NCBI GenBank assembly: GCA_964394085.1
Contig: CAYMWF010000044.1
Span: 1-40,760 of the forward strand
Reading direction: 5' to 3'
Length of the DNA stretch: 40,760 nt
From: CAYMWF01 sp964394085 [NCBI: uncultured Gemmatimonadota bacterium]
Lineage (GTDB): Bacteria; GCA-2686955; CAYMWF01
How positions within the stretch are numbered: position 1 is the first letter of the stretch; each line of letters starts with the position of its first letter. Position numbers and translations under genes: made by a program. Positions 1-9,137 of this stretch are shown one piece after another. The notes below the pieces were generated by a model that saw nothing but the letters and a program-made list of their open reading frames with translations, did no database searches and was not told the origin of the DNA.

Positions 1-74
1 CCTTATAATGATCAAATTACCAGACTTGTCCATCAAATAGCGTTTTCAGCCTCAGACTGCCGGGCGACTGGCCC

Positions 75-1235
75 GTGGAGTTCACGACTGATGAAGAAAG
101 GGGAGTGATCACAACGTCCCCTGCGGTCGGTGATATCAACGGCGATGAAAGCCCAGATGTTGTATGCATCGTGCACTGGCCGTTTTCTAATACTTTCGAA
201 TTATACGCATTTCAGAATGACGGGTTTCCCGTTTCGGAGGACTGGCCGGTTTCACTCAACCCGGTTCCTGTGAAAAAATGCCCGGTACTGGGTAACTTCG
301 ACTCTGATACCACGGACTTGGAAATACTGGTCATTGATGACCTGGTAAGAACCTTTTCCGGTGAGGGCACCCAGATATGGTCATACGATTATGGATATGC
401 GGATTGTTATTCTATACCGGGACCGCCGGCGTACGGACCCTTTGCGGATGAAAACAACCCGGAAATTGTATTCCACCCTCTTTTTACAGACCTTTGGGGT
501 GACACTTACGGTTGCTTCACCAGGTTGAAATGGGACGGAGAGGTTCTTCTGGAAAGGGAAGCACTCCCCGTATCCAGAACCTCGCCGGCGCTTGTGAACT
601 GGGGAAATCAGGATACACTCGAGTGTCTGATACCATTCTTTGATGAAAGCGATAACCATAATCTTACGAGTGTTGATTCGAATTACGACGAGAATCCCGA
701 CTGGATTGGAAAGGAATGCGGGAAATTTCCATCCACACCGGCTCTTGGAAAGGTGGAGACGTATCAGACTGCGGATGTTGCCATAGGGGCTGATTGGAGT
801 AACATCACCGGTCATGACGGTCTTGAAATCAACCTGTTTGATTACAGGGGCAATCAAACATTCAATTATACGGATGAAGGTGCAGGAGTTGGTACGATTA
901 TCAGCTCTCTAGTAATTGGTGATCTTGACTCTGATTACTGGCAAGATGTACTGGCGGCAACAACAAATGGGTATGTGTACGCTTTAAATCGACGCGGTGA
1001 ACTCATTTCCAATTTCCACTGGCCATTCAATGTGCATGCCGCACCATCTGTAGGAGCGCCGGCGATCGGAGATATCGACGGAGACGATTATCCCGACATT
1101 ATTGTCTGTGGTGGGGATAATTATCTTTATGTATGGGATATGAATCCGGGAGGTGGTCCTGGTGGGAATTCCTCGGCTCCTGACTGGCCGATGTTACGGC
1201 GCGATCCCGCGCATACCGGGTGCTACGATGAATAA
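75..1235 (+). CDS. FG-GAP/VCBS repeat beta-propeller protein, 5' end doubtful
   Basis: The protein carries repeated calcium-binding-like FG-GAP motifs, for example GDINGDESPD near the start, IGDLDSDYWQD in the middle and IGDIDGDDYPDII near the end. It closes with DWPMLRRDPAHTG, a C-terminal signature I associate with exported propeller proteins of FCB-type bacteria. These proteins are usually secreted or on the cell surface. The GTG start has no signal peptide and no good ribosome-binding site. The same frame stays open and propeller-like upstream (LPGDWP, about 57-74) until stops at 6-11. The real N-terminus is therefore probably lost to a frameshift or lies in another frame beyond the window edge. 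Function beyond a binding or adhesion role is unknown. Confidence 0.6.
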   Translation: MEFTTDEERGVITTSPAVGDINGDESPDVVCIVHWPFSNTFELYAFQNDGFPVSEDWPVSLNPVPVKKCPVLGNFDSDTTDLEILVIDDLVRTFSGEGTQIWSYDYGYADCYSIPGPPAYGPFADENNPEIVFHPLFTDLWGDTYGCFTRLKWDGEVLLEREALPVSRTSPALVNWGNQDTLECLIPFFDESDNHNLTSVDSNYDENPDWIGKECGKFPSTPALGKVETYQTADVAIGADWSNITGHDGLEINLFDYRGNQTFNYTDEGAGVGTIISSLVIGDLDSDYWQDVLAATTNGYVYALNRRGELISNFHWPFNVHAAPSVGAPAIGDIDGDDYPDIIVCGGDNYLYVWDMNPGGGPGGNSSAPDWPMLRRDPAHTGCYDE

Positions 1236-1292
1236 CGTCGTTCAATGATGCTTCTGTGCTCTGTTTTGGGATGTGAATGAAAGAGGCGGATT

Positions 1293-2576
1293 ATGAAGGC
1301 AAGGATCTTGTTTTCGATGGTGTTTCTCGTCCTTCAAGTTGTTTGCATGTTCGAGGCGGGTGAAACCGTAACAAGCCTGTCTAACACCAACCAAAGAAAA
1401 GATACTCAGCAAGTAAGGATTCCATTCATTTCGTCCGATTTCATAGTATGTAATGATTCAATGTATCAATCAGAACCGGACAGCGACATGGACTCAGATG
1501 GAAACATCTGGGTGGTATGGGAGGACTTCAGACATTCCCCACCAGGTGATGTGCTTAGAAACGCAGAAGTGTATGCAAGAAAAATATCGCCGCAGGGAGA
1601 CTTCCTTACCAGCGAACTACGGCTTACAGATAGAGATTTCCGCAGCTGGTTCGTCAAGGTGACTGTCGATCATATCGACAATGTTCATATCGTATTCCGC
1701 GATATCGGGACCAACGGATACGACGTTAGATATATCCAACTCGACTCAATCGGAAATGCAGTTGTTCCGGAAACAGTCGTGAATGACGCGGAGGGCTGGC
1801 AGACCGGTGAACTGCGGTGCGGAATCGGGGTTGATAACAGGAGAAATGTCCATGTCTTGTGGCCTGAGCATTCTACTGATTTTTATTATTCGAAACTGGA
1901 CAGCGCGGGCAACCTGCTGGTGGATAAAATCCATGTTTCGGGTGAGATGGTATTTCATAAGCAACCCGACCTTTCAGTGGGACCGGACGGTTCTGCCAAT
2001 ATGGTATTCATGAGACAGAGCCCAGGATACAAGGTCATACATTTCTCTAAAGTCGATTCCTCTGGAAACCTAATTATCGATTCAAAACCATTGACACCGG
2101 AAAGTTCGGGTAATTATTGTTCATTTCCTGCCATCGTCACAGATAATGCTGGTAATTCGCATTTACTATTCGATTATCGAGATACAAGCCTCACATTTTA
2201 TTACGATCCATTCTACCTCAAAATTGATCAATTGGGGAACCAGATCGGCGACATGGTCAACATCATCGATTATAATAATGGGTTATGTAGTTGGGGAATA
2301 GCAATTGATCTGGACGGCTCAGGATCAATTCATGCAATCTTCAATCAGGCTATCAATCCATGGACATTTCATTACTCTTACGCAAAGATTGCCGATGGAG
2401 GTGAACTACTGAGTTATATCGACAACATCAGCGATAATGAGGATAACTTCAAGGAGCACCATTCGGTTGCCGTATCCGGACATCGCATATCCCTGGTTTG
2501 GGAAAATGCCTTACCCGAAGCTGAAACCCATGATGACATCTACCTGAAGCAAGGCTACATTTCCACAAAACAGTAG
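1293..2576 (+). CDS. Exported beta-propeller-like hypothetical protein
   Basis: The start has a Lys/Arg pair and a hydrophobic core (ILFSMVFLVLQVVCM), a Sec signal peptide. The mature part holds recurring blocks of the type D..GN.W.VWED followed by Y..K.D..GN, spaced about 60 residues apart, as in BNR/sialidase-like or T9SS-substrate propellers. No catalytic motif is visible, and no C-terminal sorting domain is obvious. It lies 57 bp after the FG-GAP gene and may share its transcript. The two look like lineage-specific surface proteins unrelated to the sulfur genes that follow. The ATG follows a GAGGCGG-like sequence that can serve as a ribosome-binding site. Confidence 0.6.
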   Translation: MKARILFSMVFLVLQVVCMFEAGETVTSLSNTNQRKDTQQVRIPFISSDFIVCNDSMYQSEPDSDMDSDGNIWVVWEDFRHSPPGDVLRNAEVYARKISPQGDFLTSELRLTDRDFRSWFVKVTVDHIDNVHIVFRDIGTNGYDVRYIQLDSIGNAVVPETVVNDAEGWQTGELRCGIGVDNRRNVHVLWPEHSTDFYYSKLDSAGNLLVDKIHVSGEMVFHKQPDLSVGPDGSANMVFMRQSPGYKVIHFSKVDSSGNLIIDSKPLTPESSGNYCSFPAIVTDNAGNSHLLFDYRDTSLTFYYDPFYLKIDQLGNQIGDMVNIIDYNNGLCSWGIAIDLDGSGSIHAIFNQAINPWTFHYSYAKIADGGELLSYIDNISDNEDNFKEHHSVAVSGHRISLVWENALPEAETHDDIYLKQGYISTKQ

Positions 2577-3059
2577 AATTTCGCTCCAAAAAATAGAAAA
2601 ATATAGTTCTTTTTCGCTTTTTCGCTTTTTCGCTTTTTCGCTTTTTCGCTTTTTCGCTTTTTCGCTTTTTTCCATTTACCGACGAAGATATCGATACGAT
2701 CCTCGCCGCCGCCGCGGAGTCGCTTTCAGCAATATAGCAGAACCCGGAGTTATGACAGTTTGCGTCGAAGCTGCCGCGTAAACCACGGGGCGTCGACCGA
2801 AAAACCTTGACACCGATGCACGGATTGATAAAATGCCGCCTTTTAGGCCGGGAAATTCTTCCTGAATCCTCAAACGAGCGAAGAACCGCCCGGTATTTGT
2901 TCTCCGGCGGTAAAATTCACCGTTGACTGAACTATCCGATTTCGAAGAGTCCGAATAGCTGCCGTTGATTTTCCGAATCCTTCGGTACGTATGAATTCGG
3001 GCTGATATCTTTTCAACACGGCGGGTATAGTTTACCCTCCGCCAACCGGAATACTAACG
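2577..3059 (+). other. Intergenic region upstream of qmoA
   Basis: No convincing gene lies in these 483 bases. They hold the octamer tandem repeat at the left, then sequence without a recognisable product. A weak sigma-70-like pair (TTGATT at 2965-2970 and a poor -10 near 2989-2995) is the best promoter candidate for qmoA, and I do not consider it established. A 65-codon minus-strand frame (2676-2873) has no ribosome-binding site or family signature. Confidence 0.5.
2609..2671 (+). repeat. Tandem octamer repeat, unit CGCTTTTT
   Basis: Seven consecutive perfect copies of CGCTTTTT run from 2615 to 2670, preceded by a partial CTTTTT unit. It starts about 30 bp after the stop of the exported protein gene. 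The copy number is likely to vary by strand slippage. On the plus strand the T-rich RNA could help termination, but there is no stem before it. Confidence 0.95.
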
Positions 3060-4310
3060 ATGGAAATGAAGAAAAAGATCCTGGTGATCGGCGGCGGAAT
3101 CAGCGGCCTGACGGCCGCCATCGAAGCATCCGAAGCGGGTGCCGAGGTGATCCTGGTCGAGAGGAACCCGTTCCTGGGCGGTCGGGTTGCGCAGATGCAC
3201 AATTATTTCCCGAAGCTCTGCCCTCCTTCCTGCGGCCTCGAGATCAATCTCCGTCGAATCCGCACGAACCCTCGAATCCGGTGCCTGACTCTGGCTCAGG
3301 TCGAATCAATCGCCGGAGGCCCGGGCGACTACAAGGTGACGGTCCGGCAGGACCCGCGTTTCGTGAACGACCTGTGCACGTTGTGCGGCGACTGCGTCGA
3401 TGCCTGCCCCGTGGAGCGGTCCGACGAATTCAACCTCGGCCTGGGCGTGACGAAAGCCGTCTATTCGAAATCCGAGGCGGTCTATCCCGAGAAGTACGTC
3501 ATCGACGGTGAAACCTGCGAGGGAACCGGGTGCTCCAAATGCCTCGAGGTCTGTTCTTACAATGCAATCGACCTAGAGATGAAGGCCGAAACGTTCGAAT
3601 TCGAAGTCGGGGCGGTCATATGGGCCACCGGCTGGGATTTCTACGATGCATCGAAGATCGAAGGTCTCGGCTTCGGCAAGTACCCGAACGTGATAACCAA
3701 CATGATGATGGAGCGGTACGCATCCATCAGCGGCCCCACGGGCGGCAAAATCCAGCGGCCTTCAGACGACAAAGAGATAGAGAGCGTGGCGTTCGTCCAA
3801 TGCGCCGGTTCCCGCGATGAAAACTACCTCGAACAATGCTCCGGCGTTTGCTGCATGGGTTCTCTCAAGCAGACCAGGTATGTGCGCGAACAGTACCCCG
3901 ACGCGAAAATATACGTCTTCTATATCGATATACGATCGCCCGGGCGGCTCGAAGATTTTTACGCCGAAGTCCAGGAAGACGAGAACGTCGTCTTCGTGAA
4001 GGGCAAAGTGGTGAAAATCACCGATGAACCCGATGGAGACCTGACCCTTGAGGCTGAAGATACACTTTCCGGGGAAAAGGTGAAGCAGAAGGTCAATCTC
4101 GCGGTGCTGGCGACGGGTCTCGACCCGGCGCTCTCAGCCGCCGAGGTCGAAGGTGGTTTGAATAGAGACGATTTCGGTTTTCTGACTGACGATCAACCTC
4201 AACCAGGCCAGATTGGCGCGGGATGCGCCAGACGCCCCGTGGATGTGGCTGCCAGCGTCCGTGACGCTACATCCGCCGCGTTGAAGGCCGTACAGTGCTG
4301 CGTGGAGTAA
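3060..4310 (+). CDS. qmoA: QmoA, quinone-interacting membrane-bound oxidoreductase flavoprotein
   Basis: This is an HdrA-like FAD protein of 416 residues, the usual QmoA length. Residues 7-42 form the dinucleotide-binding fold (VIGGGISGL, then E34 and LGGR). The QmoA-type segment FPKLCPPSCGLEI follows at 50-62. Cysteines 106/109/112/116 and 153/158/161/165 fit iron-sulfur ligands. The C-terminal GAGCARRPVDVAASVRDA completes the FAD site. QmoA works in the cytoplasm with QmoB and QmoC, passing electrons between menaquinol and APS reductase. qmoB starts 3 bp downstream. The ribosome-binding site is weak (GGAA at 3048), and the ATG six bases further is an equally possible start. Confidence 0.95.
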   Translation: MEMKKKILVIGGGISGLTAAIEASEAGAEVILVERNPFLGGRVAQMHNYFPKLCPPSCGLEINLRRIRTNPRIRCLTLAQVESIAGGPGDYKVTVRQDPRFVNDLCTLCGDCVDACPVERSDEFNLGLGVTKAVYSKSEAVYPEKYVIDGETCEGTGCSKCLEVCSYNAIDLEMKAETFEFEVGAVIWATGWDFYDASKIEGLGFGKYPNVITNMMMERYASISGPTGGKIQRPSDDKEIESVAFVQCAGSRDENYLEQCSGVCCMGSLKQTRYVREQYPDAKIYVFYIDIRSPGRLEDFYAEVQEDENVVFVKGKVVKITDEPDGDLTLEAEDTLSGEKVKQKVNLAVLATGLDPALSAAEVEGGLNRDDFGFLTDDQPQPGQIGAGCARRPVDVAASVRDATSAALKAVQCCVE

Positions 4311-4313
4311 GCT

Positions 4314-6584
4314 ATGAGCGAAAATAAAATCGCCGTTTATATCTGTAAGGGCTGCGATATCGGTGAATCGATCGATGTCGACGCCCTCGAAGGAATGCTC
4401 GAGGAAGATGAATACGAAGAGGCGGAGCTCGAACCCGACCTGTTCCGTATACATGAGTTCCTCTGTGGTGAAGAAGGTCTGGAACTCATCCGGAGCGATA
4501 TCCGCGAAGGAGTGAACACCCTGGTGGTGGCCGGTTGCTCGGCCCGGTTCAAGACCGAAACCTTCAAGTTCGACGGGTGCCGGACCGAAAGGGTCAACCT
4601 GCGGGAGCACGTGGCATGGAGTCACGAGCCTAACGACGAAGACACCCAGATGCTCGCCGCCGATTACCTGGCCATGGGTATCGTCCGGGCCCAGAAGATC
4701 GAGATGAACGAGCTTCTGGACGAAGAGATAGACAAAACCATCATGGTTGTAGGCGGGGGGCAGACCGGGCTGACATCCGCACTCGAGGCGTCCCGCGCCG
4801 GCTACGAAGTGGTGCTCGTAGAGAAAGAGGCGAAGCTCGGCGGCTGGCAGAAGAAGTTTTCCGGGGTTTTCCCCGTGAAGAGCCCGTACCGGGATATCCA
4901 GGAGCCCGAGATCCACAAGATTATCGAAGAGGTGGAAGGCGACAGCCGAATCACGGTTCATACCGACGCGTCCATCGAAAAGATAACGGGGCAGCCCGGC
5001 CAGTTCGACGTCTCCCTCAAAAGCAACGGAACATCATCGGAATTCCGTATCGGCGCCATCGTTCAGGCGACCGGGTGGAAGCCGTACGATGCTTCGAAGC
5101 TCGAACATCTCGGATACGGCAAGTTCCAGAATGTCATCACCAATGTCGAGATGGAAGAGATGCTCGCCGCCGGCAGCGTAACCCGTCCCTCCGACGGCAA
5201 ACCCGCCCGCCGTATCGCGTTCATCCAGTGCGCCGGCTCCAGGGACAAGGATCACCTGCCTTACTGTTCGGCAGTATGCTGCAGGGTGACTCTGAAGCAG
5301 TCGCTGAAAATCCGCGAGCTCGATGAAGACGCCCAGGCATACGTGCTTTACAAAGATATCCGCGCCCCGGGGCAGTACGAGAGTTTCTACCTGAGGGTGC
5401 AGGAAGATCCGGGTATTTTCTTCACCAAGGGTGAGGTGGACGATGTGACGGAGATCGGCGACGGCAACCTGTCAGTGGATCTTTCCGAGACTCTGATCGA
5501 GGACCACGTCACCGTAGAGGCGGACCTGCTCGTCCTGGCTACCGGTATGGTTCCGACGGCCGCCGACGGTGAAGCGATTCGCAAGTTCATCGACGCGCAG
5601 GATGTCATCGAGAAGGGCGAAGAAGGCGCCCAGCTGGAAGCCGCGAAAGTCACCGTAGAGGAGCTGAAGCACCTCGAAGGCACCGAAATATTGAACCTCG
5701 ACTACCGGCAGGGTCCCGATCTGCCCCAGCTCAACTACAGCTTCCCCGATTCGCACTTCATCTGCTTCCCTTACGAGAGCAGGCGGACGGGCATCTACGC
5801 GGCCGGCTGCGTCCGCGCGCCGGGCGACCGTGATGCCTGTCGTGAAGATGCGGCGGGGGCTGTTCTCAAGGCGATCCAGTGCGTCGAGCTGTCCTCGCAG
5901 GGTCTGACCGTTCACCCGCGCTGGGGAGACTCGACTATCCCCGACTTCGTGATGTCGCGCTGCACCCAGTGCAAACGATGCACCGAGGAATGTCCGTTCG
6001 GCTCATTGAACGAAGACGAAAAGGGCACGCCGCTTCCCAATCCGACGCGCTGCCGCAAGTGCGGAATCTGCCTCGGCGCCTGTCCCGAGAGAATCGTTTC
6101 ATTCGCCGACTACGGAATCACCCTCGTTTCCTCGATGCTCAAGGCGGTTCACGTGCCTGACGAATTCGACGAGAAACCCCGGTTCCTCGGTCTGCTGTGC
6201 GAAAACGACGCCTATCCGGCCCTCGATATCGCCGGGCTCAAGCGCCTTAAGCACAGTGCTTATATCAGGTTCATCCCGGTGCGATGTCTCGGCGCCGTAA
6301 ACACAGAGTGGATCAAGTTCGCCCTGTCGAAGGGTTTCGACGGCATCCTGATGGTCGGGTGCAAATCTGGCGATGATTACCAGTGTCACTACATCCGCGG
6401 AAGCGAGCTGATGGGAACCCGCGGAGATAATATAAAAGAGAAGCTGACGCAGCTCGTACTCGAAGAAGAGCGAGTGCGGGTGGAAGAGCTTTCAATCCTG
6501 GAACACGAAAAACTGATTGAAATCATCAACGAATTTTCTGATGAGATCGAAGAGATCGGCATGAACCCGTTCAAGGGGTTCTAA
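4314..6584 (+). CDS. qmoB: QmoB, HdrA/MvhD-like flavoprotein
   Basis: The 756-residue protein has an N-terminal domain of about 140 residues with scattered cysteines, then an FAD fold (VVGGGQTGL at 145-153). Two four-cysteine ferredoxin motifs follow (CTQCKRCTEECP from about 550 and CRKCGICLGACP from about 580). A C-terminal MvhD/FlpD-like domain has cysteines in CLGAVN and GCKSGDDYQCHY. This order is that of QmoB. It forms the soluble part of Qmo with QmoA and is thought to interact with AprBA, possibly by flavin-based electron confurcation. It sits between qmoA (3 bp) and sat (41 bp). Unusually, qmoC is not next to it but 4.6 kb downstream. Confidence 0.95.
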   Translation: MSENKIAVYICKGCDIGESIDVDALEGMLEEDEYEEAELEPDLFRIHEFLCGEEGLELIRSDIREGVNTLVVAGCSARFKTETFKFDGCRTERVNLREHVAWSHEPNDEDTQMLAADYLAMGIVRAQKIEMNELLDEEIDKTIMVVGGGQTGLTSALEASRAGYEVVLVEKEAKLGGWQKKFSGVFPVKSPYRDIQEPEIHKIIEEVEGDSRITVHTDASIEKITGQPGQFDVSLKSNGTSSEFRIGAIVQATGWKPYDASKLEHLGYGKFQNVITNVEMEEMLAAGSVTRPSDGKPARRIAFIQCAGSRDKDHLPYCSAVCCRVTLKQSLKIRELDEDAQAYVLYKDIRAPGQYESFYLRVQEDPGIFFTKGEVDDVTEIGDGNLSVDLSETLIEDHVTVEADLLVLATGMVPTAADGEAIRKFIDAQDVIEKGEEGAQLEAAKVTVEELKHLEGTEILNLDYRQGPDLPQLNYSFPDSHFICFPYESRRTGIYAAGCVRAPGDRDACREDAAGAVLKAIQCVELSSQGLTVHPRWGDSTIPDFVMSRCTQCKRCTEECPFGSLNEDEKGTPLPNPTRCRKCGICLGACPERIVSFADYGITLVSSMLKAVHVPDEFDEKPRFLGLLCENDAYPALDIAGLKRLKHSAYIRFIPVRCLGAVNTEWIKFALSKGFDGILMVGCKSGDDYQCHYIRGSELMGTRGDNIKEKLTQLVLEEERVRVEELSILEHEKLIEIINEFSDEIEEIGMNPFKGF

Positions 6585-6625
6585 CGAGCTATTTCACTGC
6601 GAACAACCTGTTAAGGAGAATAACC

Positions 6626-7831
6626 ATGGATAATCTGGTAAAACCTCACGGTTCCGACACACTCAATCCCCTGTACGTAGCGGATGATGCGAAACGGGCC
6701 GAATTGTTGAAAGAAGCCGAAGGGCTGCCGAAGCTGCTGGTCAGCTCTCAGGCCGCCGCCAACGCCGTCATGATGGCTTGCGGATATTTCAATCCGCTGA
6801 CCGGTTTTATGAACCTCGATGACTCGATGGCGGTCGCCGAAGGTATGAAAACCGTAGGCGGGCTCTTCTGGCCGGTTCCGGTCGTCAATGTGGTAAAAGA
6901 CGCTGCGGCGATCAAAGGTGCGACGAGAATCGCGCTTCTTGACCCGAACGTAAGCGGCAATCCAGTGCTGGCGATTCAGGATGTCGAGGCTATTGAAGAA
7001 GCCACCGACGAGCAGATGACTTTTATGTCCGAGCAGATATTCCGCACTACCGATATGGAGCATCCGGGCGTCCAGAACTTCCTTTCCGTCGGAAAGTTCT
7101 TCGTTTCGGGTCCGATCCAGGTGCTGAATTATTCCTACTTCGCCGCAGAGTTCCCTGAAACTTTCAGAACCGCCGTCCAGATCCGCGAGATGATCGCGAA
7201 GAACGGCTGGAAGAAAGTCGTTGCTTTCCAGACGCGCAACCCGATGCACAGGGCTCACGAAGCGCTGGTCAAGATAGCGATGGATCGCACGGGCGCGGAC
7301 GGCGCCGTGATTCACATGCTTCTCGGCAAGCTGAAGAAGGGCGATATTCCCGCCGACGTCCGTGATGCAGCAATCCGTAAAATGGTCGAGCTCTACTTCG
7401 AGCCGAACACTTGCGAGATCACCGGGTACGGTTTCGATATGCTCTATGCGGGTCCGCGTGAAGCGGTGCTCCATGCCGTGTTCCGCCAGAACATGGGCGC
7501 GTCGCACCTGATCGTCGGCCGTGATCATGCCGGTGTAGGAGACTACTACGGCGCTTTCGACGCCCAGGAGATTTTCCACGACGATGTACCGTCCGATGCG
7601 CTCGAGCTGCAGATCTTCGAGGCCGATCACACCGCATACTCCAAAATGGTGGGTGAGGTGATCATGATGCGCGAAGCGCCCGAGGGACATAAAAAAGAGG
7701 ATTTCGTCTTCCTGTCAGGCACCAAGGTTCGCGTCATGCTGGCCGCCGGAGAGGATCTTCCCGTCGAATTCGCACGGCCCGAAGTGGCGAAAATCCTGAT
7801 GAACTACTACCAGTCGCTGCCCGAGGAATAA
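6626..7831 (+). CDS. sat: Sulfate adenylyltransferase (ATP sulfurylase)
   Basis: The enzyme makes APS and pyrophosphate from sulfate and ATP, the activation step of sulfate respiration. The 401-residue protein carries the active-site motif QTRNPMHRAHE at about 202-212 and GRDHAGVG near 298, both signatures of the homo-oligomeric prokaryotic Sat family. There is no APS-kinase domain, as expected for a dissimilatory enzyme. A good ribosome-binding site (AAGGAG at 6613-6618) precedes the ATG. It is the last gene of the qmoA-qmoB-sat unit and is followed by an intrinsic terminator. Confidence 0.97.
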   Translation: MDNLVKPHGSDTLNPLYVADDAKRAELLKEAEGLPKLLVSSQAAANAVMMACGYFNPLTGFMNLDDSMAVAEGMKTVGGLFWPVPVVNVVKDAAAIKGATRIALLDPNVSGNPVLAIQDVEAIEEATDEQMTFMSEQIFRTTDMEHPGVQNFLSVGKFFVSGPIQVLNYSYFAAEFPETFRTAVQIREMIAKNGWKKVVAFQTRNPMHRAHEALVKIAMDRTGADGAVIHMLLGKLKKGDIPADVRDAAIRKMVELYFEPNTCEITGYGFDMLYAGPREAVLHAVFRQNMGASHLIVGRDHAGVGDYYGAFDAQEIFHDDVPSDALELQIFEADHTAYSKMVGEVIMMREAPEGHKKEDFVFLSGTKVRVMLAAGEDLPVEFARPEVAKILMNYYQSLPEE

Positions 7832-7882
7832 CCCTGGAAAACCGCCTGTCCGGCAGGGCGGGCGTCTCTTCGACCGGTGACA

Positions 7883-7923
7883 CGCGCCGTGGACCGCTCC
7901 AGGTTCATGGCGCGGTTTTTTTT
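7883..7923 (+). terminator. Intrinsic terminator after sat
   Basis: Inverted repeat CGCGCC (7883-7888) and GGCGCG (7909-7914), with an inner TGGA/TCCA pair, is followed by a run of eight T at 7916-7923. This closes the qmoAB-sat transcript. Confidence 0.85.
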
Positions 7924-7936
7924 GGCATGAGCCAGG

Positions 7937-7965
7937 TTGACGCTCCCCGGGGTTGCGGATATAAT
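7937..7965 (+). promoter_or_regulatory. Sigma-70-type promoter of the CGGC gene
   Basis: TTGACG (7937-7942) and a perfect TATAAT (7960-7965) are separated by exactly 17 bp. It lies directly after the sat terminator, so transcription of 8133-8486 starts near 7972. It is the best consensus promoter in the window. Confidence 0.85.
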
Positions 7966-7970
7966 CGACT

Positions 7971-8020
7971 CTCCGTAACCGGAAGGAGGTCGATTCCTTA
8001 CGCTGATCTCCGGTTCGGAG
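7971..8020 (+). other. 5' leader stem-loop of the CGGC gene
   Basis: CTCCG-TA-ACCGGA (7971-7983) pairs with TCCGGT-T-CGGAG (8009-8020). An inner AAGGA (7983-7987)/TCCTT (7995-7999) stem nests inside. The stem begins at the predicted transcript start and encloses an AAGGAGGT sequence that has no start codon at a useful distance. It may stabilise or regulate the mRNA. I recognise no known riboswitch class. Confidence 0.6.
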
Positions 8021-8132
8021 AGAATTGCCGCATCAGACCTGCGGCAAGAGAAAACGGTACGGCATTTTCTATATCGGACGGTTAACCGGTCGCAGCTTCA
8101 ACCGGCGGAAAACCGTGCGGCAGGAGGACGAT

Positions 8133-8486
8133 ATGGCCAGGATAGCGATTCTTTATTGCAAGCGGGTGAAAGATCACTCTTGTATAGCCTGCATCAAGTG
8201 TCATAAAGGTATTAAAGAAAAGAACGCCGAATTCGGCAGGTATGACACCATCGAGCTGGTTGCTATGACGGATTGCGGCGACTGCCCCGGTTTAGTCGTC
8301 CCGCGGGTCAAGTTGATAACGGGGATCGCGAAATCGCTCGAGGAAAAGTTCGACGTGATCCATCTCGGCACCTGCGTGAAGCTGGCGATGGAGACCGCGG
8401 AATGCCCGATCGACTTCGACGACCTTCAGGTCGTGCTGAAAGACAAGTTCGGGGTTGATGTCGTGTTGGGCACTCACAGCTATTGA
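8133..8486 (+). CDS. CGGC-domain cysteine-rich small protein
   Basis: The 117-residue protein has cysteines at 9, 17, 20, 23, 48 and 51 (CIACIKC and CGDC), plus C..ET.ECP near residues 77-90. This is the pattern of the CGGC domain family, a putative metal-binding fold of unknown function common in anaerobes. I chose the ATG at 8133 because CAGGAGG (8121-8127) precedes it at the right distance. An in-frame TTG further upstream would translate the structured leader. It has its own promoter and sits between sat and a signalling island, so a role in metal or thiol handling is plausible but not shown. Confidence 0.8.
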   Translation: MARIAILYCKRVKDHSCIACIKCHKGIKEKNAEFGRYDTIELVAMTDCGDCPGLVVPRVKLITGIAKSLEEKFDVIHLGTCVKLAMETAECPIDFDDLQVVLKDKFGVDVVLGTHSY

Positions 8487-8567
8487 TACCTGTTTCTTCC
8501 GAAAAGCCGTTACCGTTTCATCTTTCACCTTTCGCCCAGTGGTTCAGCCACTTCAGGAGAATCTGGT

Positions 8568-9134
8568 ATGCAGGACAAACCGGAAAGAAAAATCTACCTT
8601 CGGGAATTCAAGGCGATTACCAGGGCCATATCCACCTATGCAGACCTGGATCTCCTTCTTCATCACATCACCGAAGGGATCTGCAGAAACTTCATGGCAA
8701 AGGGATGCAGCATCATGCTCTACGACGAACGGGAGAAACAGCTCTTCCACGTGAGCACGTGCGGGATAAGCGAGGAATACCTCAACAAGGGTCCCGTCTT
8801 CGCGGATGAGCAGCAGTGCGCCTTCGCCACCGGCGAACCCGTGTTCGTAGAGAACTTCCAGGATGATCCCCGGGTCCAGTACCCGAAAGCGGCCCTCAAG
8901 GAGGGTTTCCATTCGATGCTTTCGGTACCGATTATGAGCCGAAACGAATCGATGGGCATCCTGCGTATTTATTACAGTGAACCATGGGTGCTGCACGAGG
9001 AGGATCTCGATTCGTTCTGCGCCTTCGGCGCCCACCTCGGGCTCGTGATTGAAAACAACGGACTGAAGAATTTTCTCGAAGGCGTGAAGATATCGATGCA
9101 GAACCTGCCGCTCAGGATGCTTCGGGAGAGCTGA
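8568..9134 (+). CDS. GAF-domain sensor protein
   Basis: Almost the whole 188-residue protein is one GAF domain: an N-terminal helix, F.AKGCSIMLYDE, then GPVFADEQQCAFATGEPVFVENFQDDPRVQYP and SMLSVPIMSRNESMGILRIY. No output domain is attached. It is preceded by CAGGAGA and followed 3 bp later by a kinase-like gene, so it probably senses a small ligand or redox state for that partner. GAF ligands cannot be read from sequence alone. Confidence 0.85.
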   Translation: MQDKPERKIYLREFKAITRAISTYADLDLLLHHITEGICRNFMAKGCSIMLYDEREKQLFHVSTCGISEEYLNKGPVFADEQQCAFATGEPVFVENFQDDPRVQYPKAALKEGFHSMLSVPIMSRNESMGILRIYYSEPWVLHEEDLDSFCAFGAHLGLVIENNGLKNFLEGVKISMQNLPLRMLRES

Positions 9135-9137
9135 GTC

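Noticed and set aside
2609-2671. CRISPR-like repeated sequence
   Set aside because: The units are 8 bp, contiguous and without spacers, so it is a simple tandem repeat.
2676-2873. 65-codon minus-strand frame before qmoA
   Set aside because: It has no ribosome-binding site, and its Arg-rich composition looks like random translation.
6611-7690. Long minus-strand open frame opposite sat (359 codons)
   Set aside because: It lies fully inside the conserved sat gene, matches no family and reflects codon bias of the real gene. The same applies to 4134-4961 and 9156-10073.
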